NCBI GenBank assembly: GCA_024277995.1
Contig: JAJRUD010000229.1
Span: forward strand, 1 to 34,221
Direction: 5' to 3'
DNA length: 34,221 nt
Origin: Chloroflexota bacterium
Lineage (GTDB): Bacteria > Chloroflexota > Anaerolineae > Anaerolineales > E44-bin32
Part shown: positions 1 to 10,215 of the stretch, piece by piece
How positions within the stretch are numbered: the first letter of the stretch is position 1
Layout of the letters: each line of letters starts with the position of its first letter
Notes under the pieces: model-generated
What the model was told of the DNA's origin: nothing
The model's input: the letters and a program-made list of their open reading frames with translations, nothing else
The model's database searches: none
Translations under genes and position numbers: made by a program

Positions 1-342
1 GCCAGCAGCGCCGGCCGGCGCAGGCGCGTCTTTTGAACGCGGTATACAACCCGGCCTAAGGGAGAAATGCTCCTGGGATCTCCGCCTTCCATGGTCTTTC
101 CCCCTGTTCGAGGAGCGACGGGTCACTTTTCAGTTTACAGGAAGACAAATATCTGTTCAAGCGGAAGGGACTGGGGGATGGAGAATTGGGAGCAGAGATG
201 GGCGTCGCGGTCTCCTAGCGACCGCCGACGGCGGATCCTTGAGGGCCAGACTCAGGTTCCCGTTTCTCGCCCTTGACGAATTGTCCGCCAACCTCTCGCC
301 CAACAGGCTGATCGCTGAGAGCCGACAGCCGATGGCTGCGCA
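1..342. other. Intergenic stretch downstream of tmk
   Basis: I see no convincing gene in this stretch; the short open frames have no family signature and no good ribosome site. A strong hairpin lies at 204-229: GTCGCGGTC (204-212) pairs with GACCGC plus GAC (220-229, one bulged C) around a 7-base loop. It is about 115 bases past the tmk stop and could help end the minus-strand transcript, but no T-run follows it on that strand, so it is not a textbook intrinsic terminator. Confidence 0.4.
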
Positions 343-2551
<2,209 letters not shown>

Positions 2552-2564
<13 letters not shown>

Positions 2565-3520
2565 TGACGCCTGAAGTTGGCGATCTCGCCTCGTTCCATC
2601 GGACTGAATGGTGCCGTCGGCTCGGGGCGCGTACCTTCGATGGCGGGCAGGGCGGCCAGGGCCGGGCGGCGCACCGCGGCCGTGAGTCGCTTGACCATCA
2701 CCGCCTGGTCCACCCAGGGCTCAAAACCGAGTCGCGCCAGCGGATCATTGAGCCAGCTCTGATATGAGCGCACGCAGACGAAGAGGGGCCGTCGATCCTC
2801 GGGATGCAGCAGAGCCAGTAAGCCGGCCAACAGCCGCTCGATGTGCTCTACGGCGGGGTGAAAGTATGGATGCACCCAGATACCGCGCGGCCCGCGCTCG
2901 ACATCCAGATAGCCCAACAGTTCCCCCTCTCGCCAGTAGACCAGGCCCCCGGCGGTGCGCGAGGGCGAAGGTTCAACCTGCTGCACCAATCCCGGCACCA
3001 GGTTGAGGTACAGCGACCTTATCGCATGCCCATCGTGAGGCGCTTCCATCCGCCAGACTGCGTCCGGTGGGGTCAGGGCCTCCCTTTGATCCGCCAGGCG
3101 CCACACGCGCTGGCGGGCATAGATGGCGAAGCCGGCCCGGCGCAAGCCCTCGAAGGCCGGGCTGCTCTCATCCACGTCGGCGATCAGATTGTGAGCCCCA
3201 CGCTCCCCGGCAACATGTGCCAGGGCATCCAGCAACTGTCCGCCGATGTCCTGTTCCAGAGCCTCGACCGGCCCCAGAAAGGCCAACTTCGCGTGCGGCT
3301 CTTCGCCGCGCTGGACAAACTGACCCAGAGCGGCAATCCCGTCCCCCTCCGGCCGGGCCACCAGGGTGCAGGCGCTGCGTCCCGGCGCCAGGGCCTCCCG
3401 CAAAGCGTTCCCCAGGATATGGGGCCCGCGCGTGAAGGCCAATTGAGCGTCCAGGCACAGGCCGCGGTCGCGCACGCGACGCAGCAAGGCCAGGTCACGC
3501 CAGTCGAAGGGTCGGATCAT
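2552..3520 (-). CDS. GNAT-like acetyltransferase family protein, probably two tandem domains
   Basis: About 322 residues. The N-terminal half starts with the typical GNAT opening [15 protein letters not shown]. Later it has a stretch ([19 protein letters not shown], then [10 protein letters not shown]) that fits the acetyl-CoA-binding helix and the 'x-Y-x-x-x-GF' end of a GNAT fold. The C-terminal half repeats the pattern more weakly ([23 protein letters not shown]), suggesting a second degenerate GNAT domain. The substrate is unknown. I chose the ATG at 3520 because it gives the normal GNAT N-terminus; an in-frame ATG at 3535 would add five residues and neither has a strong ribosome site. 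It is the first gene of the operon with the AAA/R3H ATPase and tmk. Confidence 0.65.
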
Positions 3521-3611
3521 GCCAAGTCCCATCATGGGCTATGTATGGAGTCGACAGACTCGGCCCGCGGATGGCCGGGCGGCAGGATGACGCGATTCAT
3601 CCAGTCCAGGG

Positions 3612-3635
3612 AACCATATGGTTTTATCGATTCTA
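3612..3635 (-). promoter_or_regulatory. Candidate promoter and palindromic operator of the GNAT-ATPase-tmk operon
   Basis: On the minus strand a TAGAAT sequence (3635 to 3630) could be a -10 box, but its upstream -35 (TGAAGC, 17-base spacer) is poor. Just downstream, at the expected transcription start, is a perfect 12-base palindrome AACCATATGGTT (3612-3623). A palindrome overlapping a start site is a common operator layout. No regulator is identified. Confidence 0.25.
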
Positions 3636-3703
3636 CCACGGAGCGCGGCTGCGCTTCATCCCCGCCCCTGTCCCGGGCGGCATGGGTGATCGCAGCCGCA
3701 TAG

Positions 3704-3719
3704 GGCCGATGATTCGGCC
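3704..3719. terminator. Hairpin after the catabolic operon
   Basis: GGCCGA (3704-3709) and TCGGCC (3714-3719) form a perfect 6-base stem with a TGAT loop. It sits 75-90 bases beyond the stop of the last minus-strand gene of the catabolic operon. There is no T-run after it on the minus strand, so it is a weak or factor-dependent terminator at best. Confidence 0.25.
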
Positions 3720-3793
3720 TGGGGGCACTTCACACCTTTAGGATCAGACGCCTCTCATGGCGTCGGGGTCCGGTTGCCCAGGCCTACGTGCCG

Positions 3794-4246
3794 CTAGCGC
3801 AGGTCTTCTTGCACGCAGGCGGCGAATTTGCGCATCATTTGTCTGGCGACAGCCTGGATCATACCGCCTCCCACCCGCGCCAGCGCCCCCGCAATGGTCA
3901 CCTGGGCGCGGAATGCGACCTGCGTGCGTGCTTCCCCCACGGGCCGCAGGCTGAAGGTTAGCCGCGCCTCGGCCCTTCCGGGTGCTCCCTGCTGATCCCC
4001 TCTGGCGACCATCTCGGCCGTCATGTTTTCGCCGTCCATCTGTTCAATCAGCACGGTGCCGCGGTATTGGGCCGTCACGGGCCCGACCCGGAAGCGCACT
4101 CTGCCCTCATAGGTCTTTTCGTCCACGACACGGGTCAATTCGGCACCGGGCAGGCAAGGCGCCACCCTGACCGGGTCTTGGAAATAGGCCCACACGCGAT
4201 CCGCCGGGGCCTCGATCTCGAACTCCCCTTCAATGGAAATGGCCAA
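3794..4246 (-). CDS. CoxG-like SRPBCC-family protein
   Basis: A 150-residue single-domain protein of the SRPBCC (START-like) fold, close to CO dehydrogenase accessory protein CoxG. The opening FEIEAPADRVWAYFQDPVRVAPCLPGAE (residues 8-35) is the family signature, and GxxTAQYRGTV follows in the middle. CoxG-type proteins accompany molybdenum hydroxylases of the CO dehydrogenase/xanthine dehydrogenase family and are thought to help membrane attachment or maturation. Gene order agrees, since it is the last gene of an operon carrying the three hydroxylase subunits. The C-terminus ends at VQEDLR without the hydrophobic membrane tail seen in some CoxG proteins, so a soluble role is more likely here (inference). 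Confidence 0.8.
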   Translation of the reverse strand: MAISIEGEFEIEAPADRVWAYFQDPVRVAPCLPGAELTRVVDEKTYEGRVRFRVGPVTAQYRGTVLIEQMDGENMTAEMVARGDQQGAPGRAEARLTFSLRPVGEARTQVAFRAQVTIAGALARVGGGMIQAVARQMMRKFAACVQEDLR

Positions 4247-4408
4247 TCAGGCACTTCCTTTCACTGCACGTTCATGAGCCTGGGCTGGCCCCATCGCCTG
4301 CCCGGCGGCGGGGCCAGCCGGCGTTCCACCAGCGAAGGCCTTCCCCATACCACGCTGGCATCCCGCCAGGAACAATTCGCGGCGCACCAAGCCCATCCCG
4401 GCTGCCGG

Positions 4409-5359
4409 CTATTGGCCCTTCATCAGGGCTTTCTTGACGTCCAGCAACAGGCGCATGCGGCGCTGCATCAAGGTCGGGATCTCCTCGGGCGTGTAGTCGA
4501 AGAGCCCCTTACCAGTCTTGATGCCCAGCTCGCCCTTGGCCACCTTTTCCTGGACCAACGCGCTCACCTCGCTCGAGGCGTTCAGGTCGGCGTTGAGATA
4601 GCTGGCGACGCTGTGGTAGATATCCAGGCCAGCCACGTCCAGCAGCTCCAGCGGGCCGATGACGGCCAGCTTATAGCCGATGCCCCACTTCACGATGGTG
4701 TCGATGGCCTCGGCGTCGGCGATCCCCTCGTCCAGCAGGTGCAGCGCCTCGCGCATGATGGCGTACAGGATGCGGTTCTCCACGAAGCCCGGCACGTCCT
4801 TGCTCACGTCGACGGGGATCATGCCGATCTTCTCGGCCAAGTCTCGCGTGATCTCGACAGCGCTGTCCTCCGTCTGCGCGCCGCGGATGACCTCGATGAC
4901 GGGAATGATGTGCGGCGGGTTCGACCAGTGCATACCGACGACGCGACCGGGATAGCGACAGGCCTCGCCCAGCACAGTGATGGGGATGCCGGAGGTGTTG
5001 GAGGCCAGGACCACATCCTGGCCAACGATCTTTTCGGCGGCCTGATAGAAAGCCTGCTTGATCTCGCGCTTCTCGGGAATGGTCTCAAGCACGAAATCGG
5101 CGCCCGTCAGTGCCTGTGCCTGGTCCTGAACGAACTGCAGGTTAGCATTCCCCCGATCCACCTGCGCCTGGCTGAGGAAGCCCTCTTGCAGCAGCGTGCT
5201 GTAGATGGTCTTCACCGTCGCCCGCGCGCGCTCCAGCATTTCCGCCTTGACATCGGTCAGCCTGACCGCGAACCCGTGGCTGGCGAATACGGCGGCGATG
5301 CCGGGGCCCATGGTTCCCGCCCCAGCGACGGCTACGGTATGGATCTCGTTGCGGCTCAT
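4409..5359 (-). CDS. 3-hydroxyacyl-CoA dehydrogenase family protein; candidate pyridine-carbaldehyde (FHMPC-type) dehydrogenase
   Basis: A 316-residue NAD-dependent dehydrogenase. The Rossmann motif GAGTMGPG lies at 13-20, NTSGIPIT at 121-128, the catalytic-histidine segment at 143-152 (H144, N147, P148), the paired glutamate at 156, and KDVPGFVENR at 187-196. In fatty-acid HADHs the histidine segment is HFFNP followed by LVEV; here it is HWSNPPHIIP with VIEV. From memory this matches the M. loti vitamin B6 enzyme FHMPC 5-dehydrogenase, which is an HADH-family member acting on a pyridine aldehyde. No thiolase, hydratase or acyl-CoA dehydrogenase gene is nearby, which also argues against beta-oxidation. 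The start overlaps the stop of the molybdenum subunit gene (ATGA). A general hydroxyacyl-CoA dehydrogenase remains possible. Confidence 0.8.
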   Translation of the reverse strand: MSRNEIHTVAVAGAGTMGPGIAAVFASHGFAVRLTDVKAEMLERARATVKTIYSTLLQEGFLSQAQVDRGNANLQFVQDQAQALTGADFVLETIPEKREIKQAFYQAAEKIVGQDVVLASNTSGIPITVLGEACRYPGRVVGMHWSNPPHIIPVIEVIRGAQTEDSAVEITRDLAEKIGMIPVDVSKDVPGFVENRILYAIMREALHLLDEGIADAEAIDTIVKWGIGYKLAVIGPLELLDVAGLDIYHSVASYLNADLNASSEVSALVQEKVAKGELGIKTGKGLFDYTPEEIPTLMQRRMRLLLDVKKALMKGQ

Positions 5360-7659
5360 GGGTTCTCCTTGAAGATCGGTTCTTGCCTTTGCGGTACGTC
5401 GGATGCATGCAGGGCACGCCAGATACGCTCCGGCGTGAGCGGAAGCTCGTTCACCTTGATGCCCAGGTCAGCCAGCGCGTTGACCACGGCGGCCGGTACG
5501 CCGGCCAGGGCCCCCTCACCGACACCCTTGATGCCATAGGCGCCGGGGCCGTCCTCGTTCTCGACCAACCGCGAAATGAAAGCATCGGGCAGGTCCTCGA
5601 TGGTGGGCACGTGATAGTCCAGCAGGGTGCTGTTCAGGATCTGGCCCTCGTCGAACACCATCTCCTCGAAGAGCGCATTGCCCAGCCCCTGCATCGAGGC
5701 GCCCATCTCCTGCGCCTCGACCAATTCCGGGTTGACGGCGTGACCCACGTCGGCCACGCTGACGAGCTTGAGGATGTGAATCCGTCCGGTGCCCGGGTCG
5801 ACGCGCACCTCGGCGCCACCGATGCACACCTCCCAGAAGACGGGCCCCGCGGCGTAGGACCCCTTGCCGGCCTCTGGACGGACCGTGCCATGGCCGATGA
5901 TCTCCCCACCGCTGAAGCCGAATCGCTCGTGAATGAGATCGGGGAAGGTGAGCGACTTGCCGCCATACCACACCGCGCCCTGGCGCAGCTCCAGCGCATG
6001 CGGCGCCACGCCCCAATGCTCGCCGGCGATGGCCAGCAATTCGTCGCGAACCTGCCTGGCGGCCCGTTGCACGGCCTTTCCCGCCAGCGTGGTCGAGCGG
6101 CTGGCGCCGGTGGAGCGGTCATAGGGGGTGACGTTGGTGTCGCCTCCGGGAACCTTGATGCGCTCCACGGGCAACGCCAATTCCTCCGAGACCAGTTGGC
6201 TCAATACGGTCCGGGCCCCCTGGCCCATCTCCGTGGTGCTGACCAGCAGCAGCGCCGTCCCATCCGCCTGAAGCCGGACGATCGCCGTCGAAACCGGGCG
6301 CGCGCCGGCCGCGAGCAGCCCCACACCCAAGCCGCGACCCGTCCCGGGAGGCTTCGGCGAATCCCAATCGAGGGCCTCGGCGATCTTGCGCACGTCCCCT
6401 ACCAGATCAGCGTCGAGCGGCTTGCCGCCCGGCCGCACCTCCTCGCCAGGCCGCAGCAGGTTGCAGAGGCGGATCTCCACCCGGTCGATCCCGGCCCGCC
6501 GCGCCACCTCGTCAACCTGGCTCTCGCCGATCCACTGCAGGTGGGTGGCGCCGAAGGCGCGATACGAGCCCGAGGGCGGCCGGTTGGTATAGACGCCATA
6601 GGCGTCGACGTGGAAGCTCTCCCAGCGGTAGGGGCCGGGCGCGGCGTCCGCCGCCGTGGCCACAACGCGCGGCCCGTTGTCGGCGTAGGCGCCGGTGTCC
6701 AGCCACAAGCTCACTTGGCGCGCCAGCAGCGTCCCGTCGGCGGAGGCCGCCGTGCGCATACGGCAGACCATGTTGTGCCGCCGGGTGGTGACCATAGCCT
6801 CGTCGACGCGGTTGGCGATGCGCACCGGCCGGCGCGCCTTGCGCGCCAGGGCCACGGTGATGGGCTCCATCTTGGTGTAGGACTTGCTCCCAAACCCCCC
6901 GCCCACATAGGGCACGATGACCCGCACGTCCGTCACAGGCAGCCCGAAGAGATCGGCCAGCTCGGCACGCACCAGGTAGGGGTGCTGGCAGGAGGCCCAC
7001 ACGGTGACCTGGTCACCCTCCCACTGAGCCACAGCCGTATGCGGTTCCATCGCGTACTGGTAGACGGCGGGGAAGGTGTATTCACCTTCCACGACGATGT
7101 CGGCCCGTTCGAAGGCCTCTGCCACTTCGCCGCGGGCGATGGTGTGCTGATAGCAGATGTTGCCCTGCGGCCTGAGTTCGCCCAGGCCGTGGAAGAGTCC
7201 CGGGCGCAGCTTCTCGACCTCGTGCAGCAGCGGGGCATCTTCGGCCAGGGCGGCCTGCATGGTGGTCGCCGCCGGCAGGACCTCGTATTCCACCTCGATC
7301 AAGTTCAGCGCCGCTTCCGCTGTGGCCTCATCCTCAGCGGCGACGGCCGCCACCGGCTCGCCGACGAAACGAACGCGGTCGATGGCGATCAGCGGCCGAT
7401 CCTTGATGGAATGCCCGTAGTAGGGGTCGATGTCCAGCAGGTCGGCGCCGGTGAGGACGGCGACGACACCCGGCAGGGCCTCGGCCTTACTGACGTCGAC
7501 GCCAAGGATGCGCGCGTGGGGGTAGATGCTGCGCAGCACTTTGCCATGCAGCATGCCAGGCAGCTTCAGGTCGCCGGCGAAGCGAGCCTGCCCCGTCACT
7601 TTCTCACGCGCGTCCACACGCGGCACACTGCGTCCGATTCCGCTCCCGGAGGCCGTCAT
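5356..7659 (-). CDS. Molybdenum hydroxylase, large (molybdopterin) subunit, xanthine dehydrogenase family
   Basis: A 767-residue CoxL/XdhA-type subunit that binds the molybdopterin cofactor and hydroxylates a heterocycle or oxidises an aldehyde with water-derived oxygen. Visible motifs are GQARFAGD (23-30), GGGFGSK (253-259, cofactor binding), the substrate-pocket segment SGSYRAFGATH (363-373), and KGVGEGALAG with the catalytic glutamate at about 715. The pocket motif YRAFG lacks the Cys of CO dehydrogenase (AYxCSFR), so this is not a form I CO dehydrogenase. The open frame runs upstream to 7857, but only the ATG at 7659 is preceded by GAGGAGG and begins where the family begins; it overlaps the iron-sulfur subunit stop by 4 bases. 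Confidence 0.92.
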   Translation of the reverse strand: MTASGSGIGRSVPRVDAREKVTGQARFAGDLKLPGMLHGKVLRSIYPHARILGVDVSKAEALPGVVAVLTGADLLDIDPYYGHSIKDRPLIAIDRVRFVGEPVAAVAAEDEATAEAALNLIEVEYEVLPAATTMQAALAEDAPLLHEVEKLRPGLFHGLGELRPQGNICYQHTIARGEVAEAFERADIVVEGEYTFPAVYQYAMEPHTAVAQWEGDQVTVWASCQHPYLVRAELADLFGLPVTDVRVIVPYVGGGFGSKSYTKMEPITVALARKARRPVRIANRVDEAMVTTRRHNMVCRMRTAASADGTLLARQVSLWLDTGAYADNGPRVVATAADAAPGPYRWESFHVDAYGVYTNRPPSGSYRAFGATHLQWIGESQVDEVARRAGIDRVEIRLCNLLRPGEEVRPGGKPLDADLVGDVRKIAEALDWDSPKPPGTGRGLGVGLLAAGARPVSTAIVRLQADGTALLLVSTTEMGQGARTVLSQLVSEELALPVERIKVPGGDTNVTPYDRSTGASRSTTLAGKAVQRAARQVRDELLAIAGEHWGVAPHALELRQGAVWYGGKSLTFPDLIHERFGFSGGEIIGHGTVRPEAGKGSYAAGPVFWEVCIGGAEVRVDPGTGRIHILKLVSVADVGHAVNPELVEAQEMGASMQGLGNALFEEMVFDEGQILNSTLLDYHVPTIEDLPDAFISRLVENEDGPGAYGIKGVGEGALAGVPAAVVNALADLGIKVNELPLTPERIWRALHASDVPQRQEPIFKENP

Positions 7660-8183
7660 GTCGCCTCCTCGCCGACGCGCCCGCGCTGCCTGCCCGACCC
7701 GGCCACTGACTCGACGGCCTTCAAGATGTTCCAATAGCCCGTGCAGCGACACAGGTTCCCCTTGAGGTAGTGGCGTATCTCCTGCCGCGTCGGGCGCGGG
7801 TGGTCCTGCAGCAAACTCCTGGCCGTCAGGATCATGCCCGAGGTGCAGAAGCCACACTGCACGGCGGTGTGCTCGATGAAGGCCTGCTGCAACGGGTGGA
7901 GTGCGCCATCCTGAGCGAGGCCCTCTATTGTGAGGACTTCCCGGCCGCGGGCCTCATAGGCCAGCGTGCAACAGGCGCTCACCGGAAGGTCGTCCAGCAG
8001 CACGGTGCACGCCCCGCAGACCTGAGTATCGCAGGAGCGCTTGGCACCCATCAGCCCGAGTCGATCGCGCAGGAAGTCAAGCAGCAGCTCGCGCGGCTCG
8101 ATGACGGCTTCCACGGGTTCCCCGTTCACGCGCAGCGAGATGGTCACCAGCGGCCGCTCCTGGCCAATGAGACCCTCAGTCAT
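7656..8183 (-). CDS. Molybdenum hydroxylase, small [2Fe-2S] subunit
   Basis: A 175-residue CoxS/XdhC-type subunit that passes electrons from the molybdenum site to the FAD subunit. The N-terminal plant-ferredoxin-like cluster uses the cysteines in SCDTQVCGACTVLLDD and the later ACC; the C-terminal helical cluster uses CGFCTSGM and LCRCTGY. The sequence before residue 1 in the longer open frame is unlike the family, and the ATG at 8183 is preceded by GGAGGT at a proper distance, so this start is preferred. It overlaps the end of the FAD subunit gene by 8 bases and the start of the large subunit gene by 4, showing tight coupling of the three subunits. Confidence 0.93.
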   Translation of the reverse strand: MTEGLIGQERPLVTISLRVNGEPVEAVIEPRELLLDFLRDRLGLMGAKRSCDTQVCGACTVLLDDLPVSACCTLAYEARGREVLTIEGLAQDGALHPLQQAFIEHTAVQCGFCTSGMILTARSLLQDHPRPTRQEIRHYLKGNLCRCTGYWNILKAVESVAGSGRQRGRVGEEAT

Positions 8184-9054
8184 AATCGACCTCCGCCTGT
8201 GCGCGCCTGGCAGCCAGGTCCAGCGCCTCAGCGGCCAGCACGCGCACCAGGTGGCGCTTGTATTCGGCCGATCCGTGCAGGTCATCGACCGGGTCAGCTG
8301 CCCGCGAGGCGCTCTCGGCAGCGGAGGCGATGAGTTCCTCTTGTGGCTGCTGGCCGCGCAGCATCTCTTCCGCTTCCTTCGCCCGGAAGGCCGCCGGCCC
8401 CACACTTCCCACGGCGAGTCTGGCATCTGCGATCACGCCCTGCTCCAGCTGCAACAGGGCGGCCACGGTGGCCGTAGGCCGCTCATGGGTGCTGAACTTG
8501 CGGTAGGCGCCGGCGGCATTTGCGGGCAGCAATTGGAGATGGACATCGATCAGTATCTCGCCAGGCTGGAGCGCGGTTTCGAACATCCCCAGAAGGAAGT
8601 CAGCGATCGGGATGCGGCGGCGCGCCTCATCCGATCCCACTTCCAACACCGCATCCCAGGCGAGCAGGAGCGTCGCAGGATCGCTGTGGGGCTCGGCGAA
8701 GCACAGGTTTCCGCCGATGGTTCCCATGGCGCGCACGCGCACATTGCCGACGGTGGACTCCATCTCCGCCAGCAGCGGAGCATGTTCGGCGATGAGCGAA
8801 GAGTGTTCCAACTGGCGATGCGTGGTGAGCGCGCCGATGCGCAAGGTTCTCGCCTCAGGATCGAAGGAGATTTCATCCAGGCCGGGGATCGTCTTGATGT
8901 TGACCAGGTGAGAGTAGTGGGCCAGCTTCTCCTTCATCACCAACAACAGCTCGGTGCCTCCGGCATAGACCGCCGCCTCGTAGCCGTATTCCTTCAGCAG
9001 GCTCGAGGCTTCCTCGATCGAATCGGGTTCGTGGATCTGGAAAATGCCCAGCAT
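8176..9054 (-). CDS. Molybdenum hydroxylase, medium FAD-binding subunit
   Basis: A 292-residue CoxM/XdhB-type flavoprotein. The FAD-binding motif AGGTELLLVMKEKL (31-44) and the second signature MGTIGGNLCFAEPHSDPAT (about 109-127) are both intact. The C-terminal CODH-flavoprotein domain (from about residue 170) includes VGSVGPAAFRAKEAEEML. It accepts electrons from the [2Fe-2S] subunit and hands them to an acceptor not identified here. Gene order M-S-L matches the usual coxMSL order. It begins 25 bases after the aldolase-type gene stops. Confidence 0.93.
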   Translation of the reverse strand: MLGIFQIHEPDSIEEASSLLKEYGYEAAVYAGGTELLLVMKEKLAHYSHLVNIKTIPGLDEISFDPEARTLRIGALTTHRQLEHSSLIAEHAPLLAEMESTVGNVRVRAMGTIGGNLCFAEPHSDPATLLLAWDAVLEVGSDEARRRIPIADFLLGMFETALQPGEILIDVHLQLLPANAAGAYRKFSTHERPTATVAALLQLEQGVIADARLAVGSVGPAAFRAKEAEEMLRGQQPQEELIASAAESASRAADPVDDLHGSAEYKRHLVRVLAAEALDLAARRAQAEVDYD

Positions 9055-9079
9055 ATCAGCAGTGAGCCGCGATCATCGA

Positions 9080-9844
9080 TCACGCCCCATCCGGCATGCC
9101 GTCGGCCCATCCGGCCCGACGCGCCTCACGAATCAGATAGCGCCAGTAGTCCTCGATGAGGTCGTCCTGGAACTTCTCCGGCTGAAGTCTCTCCACCATA
9201 TCGGCCTGCATGGGGTGCATGTGACCGAGCGAGGCGGCGATGGTCTGGATGTACACGGCGCGCTCGAGCGTCAGGGCCGTGTACACCAGCCATGGCAGGT
9301 TCTTGCCGACCACCAACAGGCCGTGATTGCGCAGCAGCACGGCTCGGCCCGCGCCCAACGCGCGCGCCACGGCCCGACCCTGCTCAGGGCGCATGATGAG
9401 CTCGGCGGTGTCGTCGAAGATGCCCAGGCCATCCTTGAACAGCGCTGCGTCATGGCCCAGAATCTCCAGCTTGACGTCGGTGGCGCCCAGAGCGGTGGCA
9501 AAGGGCGGATGGGTGTGGGCCACGGCCCCCACGTCCGGCCTGACCCGGTAGACCTCCGTGTGCAGCACCGTCTCGAGGTGAATCTCGCCCTCTCCAGCCA
9601 GCAGCTTGCGGTCCATGTTGATGGTCAGGATATCCTCAGGGCCGACCTCGTTCAAGCCCAGACCGCGGCGTTTGATATGGACCTCTCCACCCTGGCCGCG
9701 AGCGCTGACGTGACCGAGGGTGAAATCACCATGGCCATTCATCGCCAGGATACGGCAGGCCCACGCAACCTGCAGATGCAGGTCCGCCTCCTCACTCTCC
9801 AGGGGTTCGTCTAGATGCGCGCGGTCGGGCTGCGTCGGGTTCAT
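9080..9844 (-). CDS. Class II aldolase/adducin (AraD) family protein; candidate HMPDC-type decarboxylase
   Basis: A 254-residue AraD-fold metalloenzyme. Metal-binding histidines are visible as H110 and H112 (AHTHPP) and H174 (LRNHGLLVVG); GHVSAR is at 44-49 and HLETVLHTEVY at 89-99. Family members cleave or epimerise sugar phosphates, but one branch is 3-hydroxy-2-methylpyridine-4,5-dicarboxylate decarboxylase from the M. loti vitamin B6 pathway. The sequence has no sugar kinase or isomerase partner nearby and sits beside pyridine-type enzymes, so a decarboxylase role is the better contextual guess. Sequence alone cannot separate the two. The start overlaps the cupin stop (ATGA). Confidence 0.85.
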   Translation of the reverse strand: MNPTQPDRAHLDEPLESEEADLHLQVAWACRILAMNGHGDFTLGHVSARGQGGEVHIKRRGLGLNEVGPEDILTINMDRKLLAGEGEIHLETVLHTEVYRVRPDVGAVAHTHPPFATALGATDVKLEILGHDAALFKDGLGIFDDTAELIMRPEQGRAVARALGAGRAVLLRNHGLLVVGKNLPWLVYTALTLERAVYIQTIAASLGHMHPMQADMVERLQPEKFQDDLIEDYWRYLIREARRAGWADGMPDGA

Positions 9845-10215
9845 CGTCTCTCCGTGGGAGGGTACTCAGCATACGGGAAGGTGAAGACCATGATGACATC
9901 CTCCTCTCCCGGGTTGGCGACTGCATGCCACGTGTGCGCCGGTATGTAGAGCGCATCGCCCGGGCCAAAGGGGACCACGCCCCCCTCCAGCCGCAACTCC
10001 CCGTGCCCCTCGACGACGAAAGCCAGCTCCTCCACCGCGTGTGAGACGAGTGCCGTCACCGAGCCCGGACGAAAGAGCGAATACCCCATCGCGCTCTGGG
10101 GGTTGGGCAAGTTGGCCCTCGTCAACACCATCCGGCTCCAGCTACCGCCGGGCAGCGCGATGGGTTCTATGTTCTTGAAATTCACCACCTGGACGCTTTG
10201 TTTCACAGGACCCAT
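9841..10215 (-). CDS. Single-domain cupin protein
   Basis: A 124-residue cupin. Cupin motif 1 is visible as SHAVEELAFVVEGHGEL (a histidine and paired glutamates that can hold a metal) and motif 2 as PGDALYIPAHTWHAVANPG. The fold is used by small dioxygenases, isomerases and sensors; the reaction cannot be named. It is translationally coupled: the start lies 13 bases inside the upstream M29-like gene and the stop overlaps the aldolase-type gene. This coupling suggests its substrate is an intermediate of the same pathway. It is too short to be the bicupin ureidoglycine aminohydrolase of purine breakdown. Confidence 0.82.
   Translation of the reverse strand: MGPVKQSVQVVNFKNIEPIALPGGSWSRMVLTRANLPNPQSAMGYSLFRPGSVTALVSHAVEELAFVVEGHGELRLEGGVVPFGPGDALYIPAHTWHAVANPGEEDVIMVFTFPYAEYPPTERR

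Noticed and set aside
4067-5539. A 490-codon plus-strand frame over the CoxG and dehydrogenase genes
   Set aside because: Same reason: antisense of two well supported genes, with composition typical of shadow frames.
5383-7737. A 784-codon plus-strand open frame opposite the molybdenum subunit gene
   Set aside because: It is a GC-rich antisense shadow. The minus strand codes for a protein with full family motifs; the plus-strand product has no recognisable domain.
7660-7857. 66-codon N-terminal extension of the molybdenum large subunit
   Set aside because: It is out-of-frame iron-sulfur subunit sequence, and the ATG at 7659 has a ribosome site and the ATGA overlap.
5356-9054. Aerobic CO dehydrogenase (coxMSL)
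   Set aside because: The large subunit has SYRAFG where form I CO dehydrogenase needs AYxCSFR, so CO oxidation is not supported.
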